54,162 nucleotides of DNA, from contig JALGZP010000007.1 in the NCBI GenBank assembly GCA_025774845.1, positions 1-54,162 of the forward strand. Direction: 5' to 3'. This DNA is from a bacterium (GTDB lineage: Bacteria; Arandabacterota; Arandabacteria; Arandabacterales; Arandabacteraceae). Position numbers and translations under genes: made by a program. Positions 14,711 through 24,600 of this stretch are shown here, piece after piece. Position 1 is the stretch's first letter, and each line of letters begins with the position of its first letter. The notes beneath the pieces were generated by a model that worked only from the letters and a program-made list of their open reading frames with translations, searched no databases and was not told the origin of the DNA.

Positions 14711-16042
14711 TTATGAACGCCCCTTTCCTACCTTGCTGAGTGCTCCCTCGAGAATCTCCAGGGCCGTGTCCGCTTCCTCCCTCCCTATCACGAGAGGCGG
14801 TACGAACCTGAGTGAGGTCGGTCCGCAGGGTAGCACCAGCAAGCCCTTACGGAAACAGGCCTCCACTATTCTGTCCCTGACCTCGGGAGCAGGCTTCGTG
14901 GTCCTCCGGTTCTTGACGATTTCCATCCCTATCATCAGACCCTTGCCGCTCAGTCTTCCCAGGTGCCGGCTCTTCTTCTGCATCCGCCTGAGTCCGGTCA
15001 TAAGGTATTCCCCCATTTTCGCCGCGTTGTCGATCAGGGATTCCTCGAGCAGTTTGATCGTCTCAAGCGCCGCTGCACATGATACCGGGTTGCCGCCGAA
15101 GGTGCTCCCATGGCTTCCGGGTTCCCACTGCATGATGTCGCTGGGAGCGACGGCCGCACCAAGGGGAAGCCCCGAGGCTACGCCCTTGGCGATCGTGACT
15201 ATGTCGGGAACAACGCCCCAGTGCTCGATCGCGAACATCTTTCCCGTTCTTCCCATACCCGATTGCACCTCATCTGCCACATAGAGGATACCGTACTTCG
15301 CCGCCAGCGCCTTTAGCCTGGGGTGGAATTCCGGTGGGGGAACGATGTACCCGCCTTCACCCAGTATCGGCTCCACAAAGATCGCGGCCACCTCCTCCGG
15401 ACAGACGTTTCGTTTGAAGATCGTATCTTCTATGTATGAAACACAGTCTATATCGCACTTCCCGTACGTAAGCCCGTAGGCACAGCGCGCACAGTCGGCA
15501 TATGCTGTGTGTATGACACCCGGCATCAGCGGGCCGAACCGGGCCCTCTGGACGCTCTTGCTCGACGTCAGAGACAGCGCCCCCATTGTTCTTCCGTGAA
15601 AAGAGCCCAGAAACGCGATGAAGTACTGCCGGCCCGACGAATAGCGTGAGAGTTTTATGGCCGCCTCCACCGCCTCCGCACCTGAATTGCAGAAGAACAC
15701 TTTCTTGTTTCCCCTGCCGGGAGTGACGGCCGAAAGCTTCCTTGCGAGCTGGATCTCGGAATCATAGTAGAAGTCCGACCCCGACATATGAAGAAACCTG
15801 CGCGCCTGTCCGGTTATCGCCTCCACAACCCTCGGGTGACTGTGCCCCGTTGAGGACACCCCGATGCCGGACGTGAAATCGAGAAAGGCGTTGCCGTCCA
15901 CATCCCACACGTAGGCTCCCTCGCCGTGATCGATGAAGAAGGGGTAGCATCTGGTGTACGAAGGAGAGATGTACCGTTTGTCGATCTCAAGCAGGCTCTT
16001 CGCGTGTTTGCCGATCCGTGACACACCGAGTTTTTTGGCCAT
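14711..16042 (-). CDS. Class III PLP-dependent aminotransferase (4-aminobutyrate/ornithine aminotransferase-like)
   Basis: I start at ATG 16042 because GAGGTGAG lies 7 nt upstream; the GTG at 16054 falls within that ribosome-binding site. 443 residues. Fold-type I PLP signatures: FCNSGAEAVEAAIKLSR (phosphate binding), FHGRTMGALSLT, LYVADEVQSGMGRTGK (Asp that holds the pyridine nitrogen), and the Schiff-base Lys in VTIAKGVASGLPLGA. A four-Cys insert (CARCAYGLTYGKCDIDC) resembles that of some archaeal and thermophile class III enzymes, including amino-acid racemases of this fold, so racemase activity is an alternative. The enzyme moves an omega- or alpha-amino group to an oxo-acid. First gene of the operon with DUF4438 and the HD protein. 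Confidence 0.9.
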   Translation of the reverse strand: MAKKLGVSRIGKHAKSLLEIDKRYISPSYTRCYPFFIDHGEGAYVWDVDGNAFLDFTSGIGVSSTGHSHPRVVEAITGQARRFLHMSGSDFYYDSEIQLARKLSAVTPGRGNKKVFFCNSGAEAVEAAIKLSRYSSGRQYFIAFLGSFHGRTMGALSLTSSKSVQRARFGPLMPGVIHTAYADCARCAYGLTYGKCDIDCVSYIEDTIFKRNVCPEEVAAIFVEPILGEGGYIVPPPEFHPRLKALAAKYGILYVADEVQSGMGRTGKMFAIEHWGVVPDIVTIAKGVASGLPLGAAVAPSDIMQWEPGSHGSTFGGNPVSCAAALETIKLLEESLIDNAAKMGEYLMTGLRRMQKKSRHLGRLSGKGLMIGMEIVKNRRTTKPAPEVRDRIVEACFRKGLLVLPCGPTSLRFVPPLVIGREEADTALEILEGALSKVGKGRS

Positions 16043-16125
16043 TTGTATTCTCACCTCTCAGGCAAGCTCAGATGAAGATGTGAAGTGGAGGGGCTTACAC
16101 TGCGCCGACCCAGCCATCGGGTTCA

Positions 16126-17565
16126 TTACCTGACGATTATGAACCTGCCGAGCTCATTTCCGCTCTTGGACTCGATCCTGTATAGGTATATGCCGCTAAC
16201 CACCTGTTTACCGTCGCTGTCGATCAGATTCCAGTCAGCAGTGCCCTGGGATCCCCCGCCTTCGTAGCTGAAGAGATTGGGACGGACTGTATTGATATAG
16301 CCTCCCGCGGCATCATATATTCTTATCTTGGATCCATCGGGGATGTTGACGAATTGAACTTTCGAGTCGCCACCTGTCTCCCAGCCCGCCCCACCAACGT
16401 AGGGATTGGGTACCACCCGGACGTTCCTCGCATTGGAGGCGGGCGGTACAGCCGGGAAGACCCTGTGCCACACCACTTCGCTCATCGCCTGTTCATGCAC
16501 GTCGTTCCAGTCGTAGGTTACGACTGAGTAATTATACGGGAAACCGTTGAGCACTGTCGTGAAGTCAGGATCGTCATTTACGAAGATGCCATCCCCGGTC
16601 ACGCCTTGATCGGTGAACTCCCTTGTGGCGTAAGGAAGCGGAACGCCTAGCGAGTCACTGAAGAGCGCGAATGAGTCGCACTTGCTGATCTGGGCAATGA
16701 CCTTGAAGGATCTGATACTGTCAATTGGTTCGTGTGGCGGTGTGTCTTCCACCGAATGCCGAAGCACAAGGTAACCTTCAAAAGTTTCGGCTCTGACTGA
16801 GAAGCGATCACCATCGACCAGGGGAATCCACGCATCCACCGAGAATGACTCGCCGGCCGCATAGGTGCCCGCTGGGAATCTGACTTTTAACTGCTTGTCA
16901 ACATGGACTGATACGTCCGCCGTTCCGACTGCAAACGACCCGCTTCCACCGAGCCCGTCTTCCCACTCAAACGTTATGCTTGCTCCCCCTCCGGAGCTCA
17001 ACTCGCCGCCGGAGGTGCACTCGAAGACGAATTGCACAGCCGTATCAGGTTCGGCACCGGGTTCACCCGCGTATATACCATGCAAGCCGGGAAGAGGGCC
17101 GCTCCATCCGCCTGTTTCCAGGTCAAACAGGCCTTCGGAGTTCACGCTGATCCGGATCCCGTCTGAGAGGTCATAGAACTGATCCGTCTCGGTGATCGTA
17201 ACACGCCTGTTGCTCAGAGACATCGTCTCCCAGTCACTGATCTCATCCCAGGTGATCTCGATCGTGTCGAGGGTCCAGTCGACGAGTACACTGAATGTCC
17301 AGTCACACGCACCCGTGTAGAATCCTTGAGAGGCTAAAGTCGCGTTCCCGAACCACGGGAACTGCAAACTTCCTAGAACAGGCTCGTCTATCGAGACCAG
17401 AGCCTCCGGGTTCTGGTCCGCCCATGATATCACAACTGTCCTATCACCTTCACGAACCTGCACGTCAGGTGGCTCAAGTACTATCTGGGCCAGGCACATG
17501 CCTGCACATCCTAAGACGGCGATCACAGAAACCGCAAACACTGTAACACCGAACACTCTAGACAT
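16126..17565 (-). CDS. Secreted protein with C-terminal type IX-like sorting domain, function unknown
   Basis: 479 residues. ATG 17565 has a strong GGAGGGTGGT site. A signal peptide (VFGVTVFAVSVIAVLGCAGMCLA) is followed by a short Fn3-like strand region (PPDVQVREGDRTVVISW) and a long beta-rich, Cys-poor middle. The last 90 residues (VRVVPNPYVGGAGWETGG to GRFIIVR) form a FlgD-like/type A sorting beta-sandwich ending in Val-Arg. No catalytic motif is seen, so a structural or adhesive surface role is likeliest. Fifty bp downstream of the 17617-19818 lipoprotein on the same strand, probably the third gene of that operon. Confidence 0.8.
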   Translation of the reverse strand: MSRVFGVTVFAVSVIAVLGCAGMCLAQIVLEPPDVQVREGDRTVVISWADQNPEALVSIDEPVLGSLQFPWFGNATLASQGFYTGACDWTFSVLVDWTLDTIEITWDEISDWETMSLSNRRVTITETDQFYDLSDGIRISVNSEGLFDLETGGWSGPLPGLHGIYAGEPGAEPDTAVQFVFECTSGGELSSGGGASITFEWEDGLGGSGSFAVGTADVSVHVDKQLKVRFPAGTYAAGESFSVDAWIPLVDGDRFSVRAETFEGYLVLRHSVEDTPPHEPIDSIRSFKVIAQISKCDSFALFSDSLGVPLPYATREFTDQGVTGDGIFVNDDPDFTTVLNGFPYNYSVVTYDWNDVHEQAMSEVVWHRVFPAVPPASNARNVRVVPNPYVGGAGWETGGDSKVQFVNIPDGSKIRIYDAAGGYINTVRPNLFSYEGGGSQGTADWNLIDSDGKQVVSGIYLYRIESKSGNELGRFIIVR

Positions 17566-17616
17566 ACCACCCTCCGTACAAATGATAGACAGATTGATCC
17601 CCGCAGATCACGATCA

Positions 17617-19818
17617 CTAAGGTGCCTCACCGAACTTGGTGAGGAGCTTCCTGATCATTGTCTTCATCTCATCGTGATCGAACCAGTCGGCAGGGAAGCC
17701 TATGTAGGCTGCATGGCCTCTCCGTTCATCTCCGGGGGCATAAACTGCTAAAAAGTACTCTTCCGTAGGATTTATGACACCAGACGTATCATAGGCCGTG
17801 CTGTACATGATCTCAACATCGAGCGGCCAGCGATCATCGTCCGCTTCCCTCACATCGGTTATGTAGAAAGCCGAACCGAATTCACCCTTCCACGGGCCAA
17901 CGTCGGGGATCGCCGCAATCGGGCCCTCCCAGTCACTGCCACAGAGCTCACAGGGCCAGATCGTGTTGAAGGGAATCTCAGGTGCCGGCGTTCTCATCTG
18001 CTCGATTCCGAATGCTTCCCACATGAAGTTATAAAGCGTGTCGTCCTCAGCCTGCAGGTACCTGGGGTAGAAATTCAGGCGGGTGAAGTTTTGACGTCTG
18101 TCAGGATGGGGCTGCCCCGGGAGGTTCTCCGCCCAGTCGGACCAGTAGGCGGTCGCACGTATAGGATCATGACCGATTATTATCAGGTTTCCCCCGACCT
18201 TGACATACGAATGCAGGTAATTGCCCAGCTCCGTGCACACTCTCAGAAGCTGGCTCACAGGGGTCTCGATAGTTTCGTCATCTGCCAGCCAGATCACTGT
18301 GGTCGCGTCACCAATAAACCTGATCGGCACCTCTTCCCCATAGCCGCTGCCACCATACTTGCCCGTATAGAAACGCTCCCAGTTGTACCCATCAAGTATG
18401 TCCTCCCAGAGCTCGGTCTGCCTGGCGTCGAATGGTGCCCAGGCTGGCTCCAGATACTTGGCATGGTCGTCGTCCACGAGCAGAATCTTCTTATCAGGCA
18501 ACCGTCGCGGACCTTCGAGTACCTCTATATTGAACTCACAGTGCGTCTGCACCTGGTTCACATCTGTGACTTCGACAACGAAGACGTGCCTTCCAAGCGA
18601 TGGAGCGAACCGGCTCCCGTCAAGCGGGTATCTCACGAGCCACTCCGGGCTGAATCCCCTCTCTCTTATAGGCTCCGTACTCGTCCAGTAGTTCCAGGCC
18701 GACGTCGGATCGTCCGGATTATCATAGTAGTAGCGATAGGCCTCGGCAATCTCGCCCCTCGCCCTTTCCTCAATGCCCCAGAACCTGAACGAGATCTCGG
18801 TTCCCTGGAACAGACCTGCGACGTTGTTCTCGTATTGTGCTTCCTGTCCGCTCTGTCTCAGTCCCAGCGCACCGGCGGAGACCTTGATCTTCACACCATC
18901 TCCCGTGGAGATGATGACCAGGGTGATCGAGTTCCTGCCATTATTGTAGCGGTTGCCATAGAGATTCTCGGGTAGAAAAGCCCCACCCTCATCTCTGGCC
19001 GTCACAAAAACTCTTATCGGGTGGTCCAGTCCGGAACCGACCCAACTTGAGAGCTCCAGATCCCTGACGGAAGTGCAATCGGCCGGAACCCAGTTACTCC
19101 ACTTCCCAATCTCGGGGCTCGCATGGCCCACCACGTCGTCGTCCACGTAGTCCAGAGGCGGGAGCCTGGGATACGTTGGATTGAGGCTATCCTGGGGAAT
19201 GACGATGAACTTGTACTCCAGTGCTGCTGCATCACCATCCGGGTCGTTGCCTTCCCATTCAACATAGGGGTGGGGCGGTACAGTGCGATATCCCCATACG
19301 GTTGCCGTGGGAACCACTATCTCCACCTTGGGTATTATGTTGGTTGCCGTAAAGAAAAGGCTGGCGGGCGATAGGTCGACCTGCCCTTCGTTATCCACCG
19401 CCCTCACCAGTATACCCCAGAGCGCCTTCGCATACTGCGGGTCCTGCGCCGGGTTCTCGGTGCTGTCGAGACAGCAGGAATCCGAGGCAAGGATAAAAGT
19501 GCCCTCCCGCTCATATGTGTCGCTCCAGTCCAGGGAATCAAGATCGAGTGTTTCAAGGTCGGTCCCTTCTATATCCCGGACGGTGGCAATCTGGAAGTGT
19601 TCGACATTACCGTCCTCATCTGCACCGTACCAGAAGGCCTGAACCTTGAAATACGTCAGTGTGGCCTCTTTCGGGCCGAATGAAATGAACGTATCAGGCG
19701 GGAGATCAACCTCTCTATCTCCACTCTCCTTCTCGCTGCACCCCGGCAGCAGAAGCAGAGAGCTAGTGATCGCAAGTGCCACAATCAGGAGCACACCACC
19801 GGTTATCCGTGTACGCAT
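17617..19818 (-). CDS. Large lipoprotein with N-terminal Fn3-like domain and a GATase-like (ILLVDDD) domain
   Basis: ATG 19818 is preferred over TTG 19827; 733 residues. The signal peptide ends in a lipobox (LLLLPGC). The first domain (PPDTFISFGPKEATLTYFKV, then DEDGNVEHFQIATV) is a beta-sandwich also found at the start of the lipoprotein encoded next upstream in the operon. Two further Ig/Fn3-like repeats follow (PHPYVEWEGNDPDGDAAALEYKF). From about residue 450 comes KKILLVDDDHAKY with TTVIWLADDET and VGGNLIIIGHDP, a Rossmann-like fold resembling class I GATase-like or trimerisation domains of surface proteins. No catalytic residues are evident. Probably an outer-membrane-anchored scaffold. 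Middle gene of a three-gene operon. Confidence 0.78.
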   Translation of the reverse strand: MRTRITGGVLLIVALAITSSLLLLPGCSEKESGDREVDLPPDTFISFGPKEATLTYFKVQAFWYGADEDGNVEHFQIATVRDIEGTDLETLDLDSLDWSDTYEREGTFILASDSCCLDSTENPAQDPQYAKALWGILVRAVDNEGQVDLSPASLFFTATNIIPKVEIVVPTATVWGYRTVPPHPYVEWEGNDPDGDAAALEYKFIVIPQDSLNPTYPRLPPLDYVDDDVVGHASPEIGKWSNWVPADCTSVRDLELSSWVGSGLDHPIRVFVTARDEGGAFLPENLYGNRYNNGRNSITLVIISTGDGVKIKVSAGALGLRQSGQEAQYENNVAGLFQGTEISFRFWGIEERARGEIAEAYRYYYDNPDDPTSAWNYWTSTEPIRERGFSPEWLVRYPLDGSRFAPSLGRHVFVVEVTDVNQVQTHCEFNIEVLEGPRRLPDKKILLVDDDHAKYLEPAWAPFDARQTELWEDILDGYNWERFYTGKYGGSGYGEEVPIRFIGDATTVIWLADDETIETPVSQLLRVCTELGNYLHSYVKVGGNLIIIGHDPIRATAYWSDWAENLPGQPHPDRRQNFTRLNFYPRYLQAEDDTLYNFMWEAFGIEQMRTPAPEIPFNTIWPCELCGSDWEGPIAAIPDVGPWKGEFGSAFYITDVREADDDRWPLDVEIMYSTAYDTSGVINPTEEYFLAVYAPGDERRGHAAYIGFPADWFDHDEMKTMIRKLLTKFGEAP

Positions 19819-19842
19819 CTTCCCCAACCCCCTCGTTTGCAG

Positions 19843-21453
19843 CTAAAAGTCGAAACTGATCTTCAGTGTATCTGATCTGGTCTTTATGTAGCTGCCATTG
19901 TAAGCGACCAACTCGAATGTGTGAGAGCCCGGATCAAGATCAACAACGGTCACTTCTTTCCTGTACCGGTCAGTGAATCTGTCTAAGGTTATGCCGTCTT
20001 CCCGCCAGTGACCATCGTCGATCCTGTATCTGTACTTCATAAGTGCCTGCTCGGTTTCACCGGTTGCCACCCCCCAACCATAGCCCTCATCAGGATCGAA
20101 AGCTTCCCAGTCAAACCTCACTCTCCCGGCACCGGCATCAAGGACGGTGGCCTCCAGGGATTCCAGGGTAGGCCGTGTGTTGACTTCAAACCAGATTGTA
20201 TCAGGACTGCCGTCCGCCTTGCCGACGCTGTCTATCGCGGTCACATAGAGGCGGAACGGCCTATCGCTGTCGAGATATGGGAATGGATCCGTGATGTCGC
20301 AGAAATAGTTGATGTCTCCTGACTGACCGCAAGCGTAGGTGCTGTCAGACTTCAGGAGCGTACCCGAGATGTTCCATCTGAACGAGTCGGGCGGCGCGCC
20401 TCCCGGTCGCTTGTCCTTATCTGCCCCGTGGAACTTGAGTCTCAACTGACCGAAGTGGAAACCCGTCCTGTCATAGCCTTCGGGAACCTGGCCTGTCTCC
20501 CTCCATTCCCTGGCAAAAATCAACTTCAGAGGCAGTGAGTCCGTCTCCGCCGGCCGGTCGTCCACCTTCTCTCTGAAGGTCCAGATACTATCGATAACGG
20601 TATCGGGATCATAATTGATGACAAACCTCGACACCTTTTCCTGACTCCTCGCATTGGCATCATCGATCGCGACCAGCCTGAACTCATGGAAGCCGATCCA
20701 GATATCGCTGGCACCGGGGTTTTCGGGATCGTACGTGAGAGTAGTCGATTGAACGTCCGCCGGGACGGTTACCTCACCCTTAGAGTCAAGCCTGTACCTC
20801 CACTCCACGACATCACCATCCGGGTCATCACCTTCCCAGCTCAGGGTCACAGTTATAGGGCTCCCGGGAGTCTCGATATTGAACAACGGCAACGTGTCGC
20901 CCTTGACCCCGGCCTCGGCGCACACCCCCGGTGGCACAAGGTCATCAAGCACACTTGAATACCGGCTGACGTTGGATGCCATGCATATGCTGACCTCGGG
21001 AAGACCATAGTCGATCGCCAGGAAGTTCACCATCGCAGGTACGGGATCCACCTTTCCCTCGTTATCGACCGCCTGGACATAGACACTGTGATTCCTCGAG
21101 TTGGGTCTGTCGGCTCTGAAAACAAAGAGACTCTCGGTCTTGGAGGTTACTCCCCATGGTAGATCGAGCATATATTCGACGATATCCTCATAGCTGGTGC
21201 GACCGTTCCAGAGTTCGTCTTCGGCGACAGAAGCCACCCAGTACTCCACCACCACTCCATCCTCATCAAGTCCGGTCCAGCGAACATTGTACTTGTGGAA
21301 GACCCTGTCACCCATGTCCGGGCCGACCGAGAGGATGGTCTCGGGAGGCCTGTTCCGATCGGGTCTTACCAGCTCCTCCTCCTGACAACCCTGGAAGACG
21401 AGCGCTGATGCCACGAGCATCAGCATGATCATAAAGACACTTCGTCTGTGCAT
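19843..21453 (-). CDS. Lipoprotein with repeated Ig/Fn3-like domains
   Basis: The frame opens at 21504 but I start at ATG 21453, which directly precedes the signal peptide (MHRRSVFMIMLMLVASALVF) and its lipobox-like QGC. 536 residues. At least three beta-sandwich repeats contain DPDGDVVEWRYRLDSKGE / DPDEGYGWGVATG-type Asp-rich loops. The first domain (PPETILSVGPDMGDRVFHKY, DEDGVVVEYWVASV) is homologous to that of the next gene, so the two lipoproteins are paralogues. No enzymatic motif. Likely surface-exposed or periplasmic scaffolds. Transcribed from its own near-consensus promoter; 24 bp separate it from the next gene. Confidence 0.78.
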   Translation of the reverse strand: MHRRSVFMIMLMLVASALVFQGCQEEELVRPDRNRPPETILSVGPDMGDRVFHKYNVRWTGLDEDGVVVEYWVASVAEDELWNGRTSYEDIVEYMLDLPWGVTSKTESLFVFRADRPNSRNHSVYVQAVDNEGKVDPVPAMVNFLAIDYGLPEVSICMASNVSRYSSVLDDLVPPGVCAEAGVKGDTLPLFNIETPGSPITVTLSWEGDDPDGDVVEWRYRLDSKGEVTVPADVQSTTLTYDPENPGASDIWIGFHEFRLVAIDDANARSQEKVSRFVINYDPDTVIDSIWTFREKVDDRPAETDSLPLKLIFAREWRETGQVPEGYDRTGFHFGQLRLKFHGADKDKRPGGAPPDSFRWNISGTLLKSDSTYACGQSGDINYFCDITDPFPYLDSDRPFRLYVTAIDSVGKADGSPDTIWFEVNTRPTLESLEATVLDAGAGRVRFDWEAFDPDEGYGWGVATGETEQALMKYRYRIDDGHWREDGITLDRFTDRYRKEVTVVDLDPGSHTFELVAYNGSYIKTRSDTLKISFDF

Positions 21454-21530
21454 AGAGATACCCCTGCATTTAGTACACGCTAAGCTTATCTGCACGAGAA
21501 TCAACGTGCTTTCGGTGCACTGTCCTCCGA

Positions 21531-21560
21531 ACTATAACCAGACATCGCGGGCTTTGTCAA
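21531..21560 (-). promoter_or_regulatory. Promoter of the three-gene lipoprotein operon
   Basis: On the minus strand, TTGACA (21555-21560), an 18-bp spacer and TATAGT (21531-21536, 5/6). It lies downstream of the terminator hairpin at 21607-21635 and 78 bp upstream of ATG 21453. Confidence 0.62.
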
Positions 21561-21606
21561 CACAAAAACTGGGCCGAAATGGAGCGTATCAATGGGGTAT
21601 AAGAGA

Positions 21607-21635
21607 ACCGGGGCTCTCTTTGAGAAAGCCCCGGT
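21607..21635 (-). terminator. Terminator hairpin after the 1104-residue surface protein gene
   Basis: A perfect 9-bp GC-rich stem, ACCGGGGCT (21607-21615) with AGCCCCGGT (21627-21635), begins 26 bp beyond the stop codon at 21661. On the minus strand it is followed by TTCTCTTAT, a poor but T-rich tail. Confidence 0.5.
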
Positions 21636-21660
21636 CATATGTCCAGCAGAAAACCTACTT

Positions 21661-24600
21661 CTATCTAAGGACCAACATTTTCCTGGTATTCTGGAATCTG
21701 TCAGCATGCATCTTATAGAAGTAGACTCCACTAGATACTCTCTCACCTGATGCGTTCTTGCCGTCCCAGTGAAGCTCATGCCGGCCGGGTTCCATACGCT
21801 TGTCGGCAAGCGTTGTAACCAGCTGACCCATCGCGTTATAAACCTTGATGGAGACCTTCGTGGTCTTGGCAACCTCGAACCGTATCTTGGTAGATACAGC
21901 ACAAGGGTTCGGTGAGTTCTGGCTTAGTGCCCAGCGGTACGTCGTCTTTTCAGGCGTTCCGCTGGTTCCACCCTGGCCTGCACCCTGTGAAGGCAGACCG
22001 AAGAGCTCCTCAAGGATGGTCCTCATCAACGCGACACGACCATAGTAGTAACCTGCCAGGTGCGTGGGCAATCCTGCGGGTACTGAAGCAGGGTTACACT
22101 CCGACCTGTAATGGTTGACTATGGCACAGAAGTCGTAGTTGACAAACACACACTGACCACTCCCCTGGGACTCAACGTAGATGGCACCGTCAGACGGGCT
22201 AAACGCGGGATCCGGGTTGAGTACGTACAACAGCGGCTGTGCCGTGTAACCCGCAGGCGGTGACGAGTTGGTCACCACGTAGCTCATGTCCTTAAGATAC
22301 GGGCACTCTCTGTAGACGAGTATCGTATCCAGGAGCGTCGGGTTGATCGCCACAGGCGTACCGAGCACAGTGACTGCCGCCGCAGCCTTAAGATAAACAT
22401 AAGGCTTTACGAACGCCCCCTCCATCTCGGCATTGTTGCGGTACGTTGCACCCATGATACCGTCGAGGAACTCTCCGCCGAGCGAATCCTCTCCAACACC
22501 ACCCACTGCAGGATCTGCCATGTTATAGGCTATCCTGTCGCCGGCGAGTACAACCTTACCACCGATGGCAAGATAATCCCTGATGGCTTCCTGGGCTTCC
22601 TTATCAAACAGGTAGTTGGAGAAGTACGGTCCACAGAACCAGACAACGGCGTCGTAGTCTCCGTACTGGAGCGGATGGATGTGGACGTTGCTACCGGCAC
22701 CACTGATGTCGAACTTGTCGAAGCAATATCCGGCGTCCCGTAGAGTCTCCTCGTAGATGTCCTCAAGCGGCTTGATGTTGTCACTGGCCGCCATACACTC
22801 CGAGTAGTCGTAGTTGCGCCTTCCGTAACCGTCGACCAGCAGGATCTTTGGACCGGTGTAGGTTACGGGGAACATAGGCATAATCGACCACGTGAAGTTG
22901 TCCTCGCGTGTACCCTCATGATCCGGATGAGCCGGATTCGCCTCAGCCGGGAAGTACTCGAAGTTCGGAACCTGATCCTCGCACCTTACGTAGTACCAGA
23001 TCTCGGTGCCCACAACCCACACTGGAAGACCGAAGTCAGTGGGATAGAGCGTACCGTTGTACTCGCCACCAAGAGCAGGATCCCCAGGATCGAACGCAAG
23101 ATTCTGGTTCATCGTGATCCACTGCCAGGTCGCACCCTCATCGATACTACCGTACAGCCTGACCTCTGTGATTCTATCCTTGTCGGATACATCGAGGTAG
23201 AGCTGATTGTCCTTACGTATCGTGTTGGTGTACGGTTCTGAATACCAGTTAAGCGTATCCAGGTCATAAGGATCGAAGCTCGAGTTGAAACCCGGCAGAC
23301 TGTCGTGGAAGCTGTCCTGAAGCAGGTCGATACCACGAGCCGAGAAGATCGTCGCGTTTCCATCAAAGAAACCGATGGACACGTTATCAACTATGAGCTC
23401 GGTCTGCTTGTGCTTGCCACGGCAGAAGTCGGTTGGCGCAGATACGTCCATCAGGTCCCAGCAGAACTGCATCGAATCGGCGGTGGGTCCGTAGAACGGG
23501 GTCACCTCCTCTTCAGTGTCGAAGTTCCAGAAGAAGCAACCACCGTACCTGATATAGCCGTCGATGTTGACCCATGGACACCACGTGTTGACTGCGGTGT
23601 CGTAGAACCTGACCCTCGTGTCCGTGTAGTCACATGTGTACTCTAGGGTGCACATGAACTGGTCATACTGGACAACAGCGCCTGTGTTCGTGATCGGAAC
23701 AGCAGGTGACAACAGTCTGTAGTACCAGCCGTTACGCCACGATGCGGTTCCAGGATAACCACCGTCCGGTCTTCCCTTCCACTGGACTGAGGAGTCCAGC
23801 ACGCAGGTGGTACGTTCGCCACCGTCTCCACCCTCATAAGGCGCATCCGAATCATGGACCTGATGCCATGCCTGTGCGACACCGTCAGGAGCCGGGAGAC
23901 TCCACTCGGCACCCAGACTACCCGGGCCGCCTTCGAAGTCTTCCGTGTACGTTGCGGCATCGCACTTGACTATGACGTTGTCAATCTGGCATGCGCCGCT
24001 GGTGTTGCCACGACCGTCGGCGTCACTCCACGCTCCATCAGAGGTGAAGCGCCATCTGATCTTGGGAGCCGTCACCACGGTACCCAGAAGGGTATCGATT
24101 GCAGCACCGAACGCCGGATCGCCGCCGGACCTTGGCTGCCAATCAGCTGAGTTAGGCTGGCCGCTATCGGTGTTACCCCAGTAATCGGGGTTGCCACCGG
24201 TCGGCTGGCCACACTCTGAACCCGGGTTGGAACTGCAGCCGTTAAACAATGCAACCTGCTGCCACTCACTACCGTCCCATACGTCACAGTAGAAGTAGTC
24301 GTACTTACACTCGGTGTCGTATCTGGGGTCAAAGTAAAGCGTACAGCCGTTAGCGACGTTGTATCCTGTCAGCTCCAGCTGTGCAACACAGTTCCACTGG
24401 TTACCGTACCCAGGGTACTTACCAGAGACCCAGACACCACACTCGACAGGGTTTCCGTCCGTCCAAAGCGAATCGGAGCCGCACCACATACTGTAGCTGC
24501 CAATGTACGGCTGCGCACTCGCATTGTAGGAATCAACGTGCCAGAAGTTGATACCCGTCTGAGACGGAAACTTCCTGACATCAACATGATCGAAGCAGAG

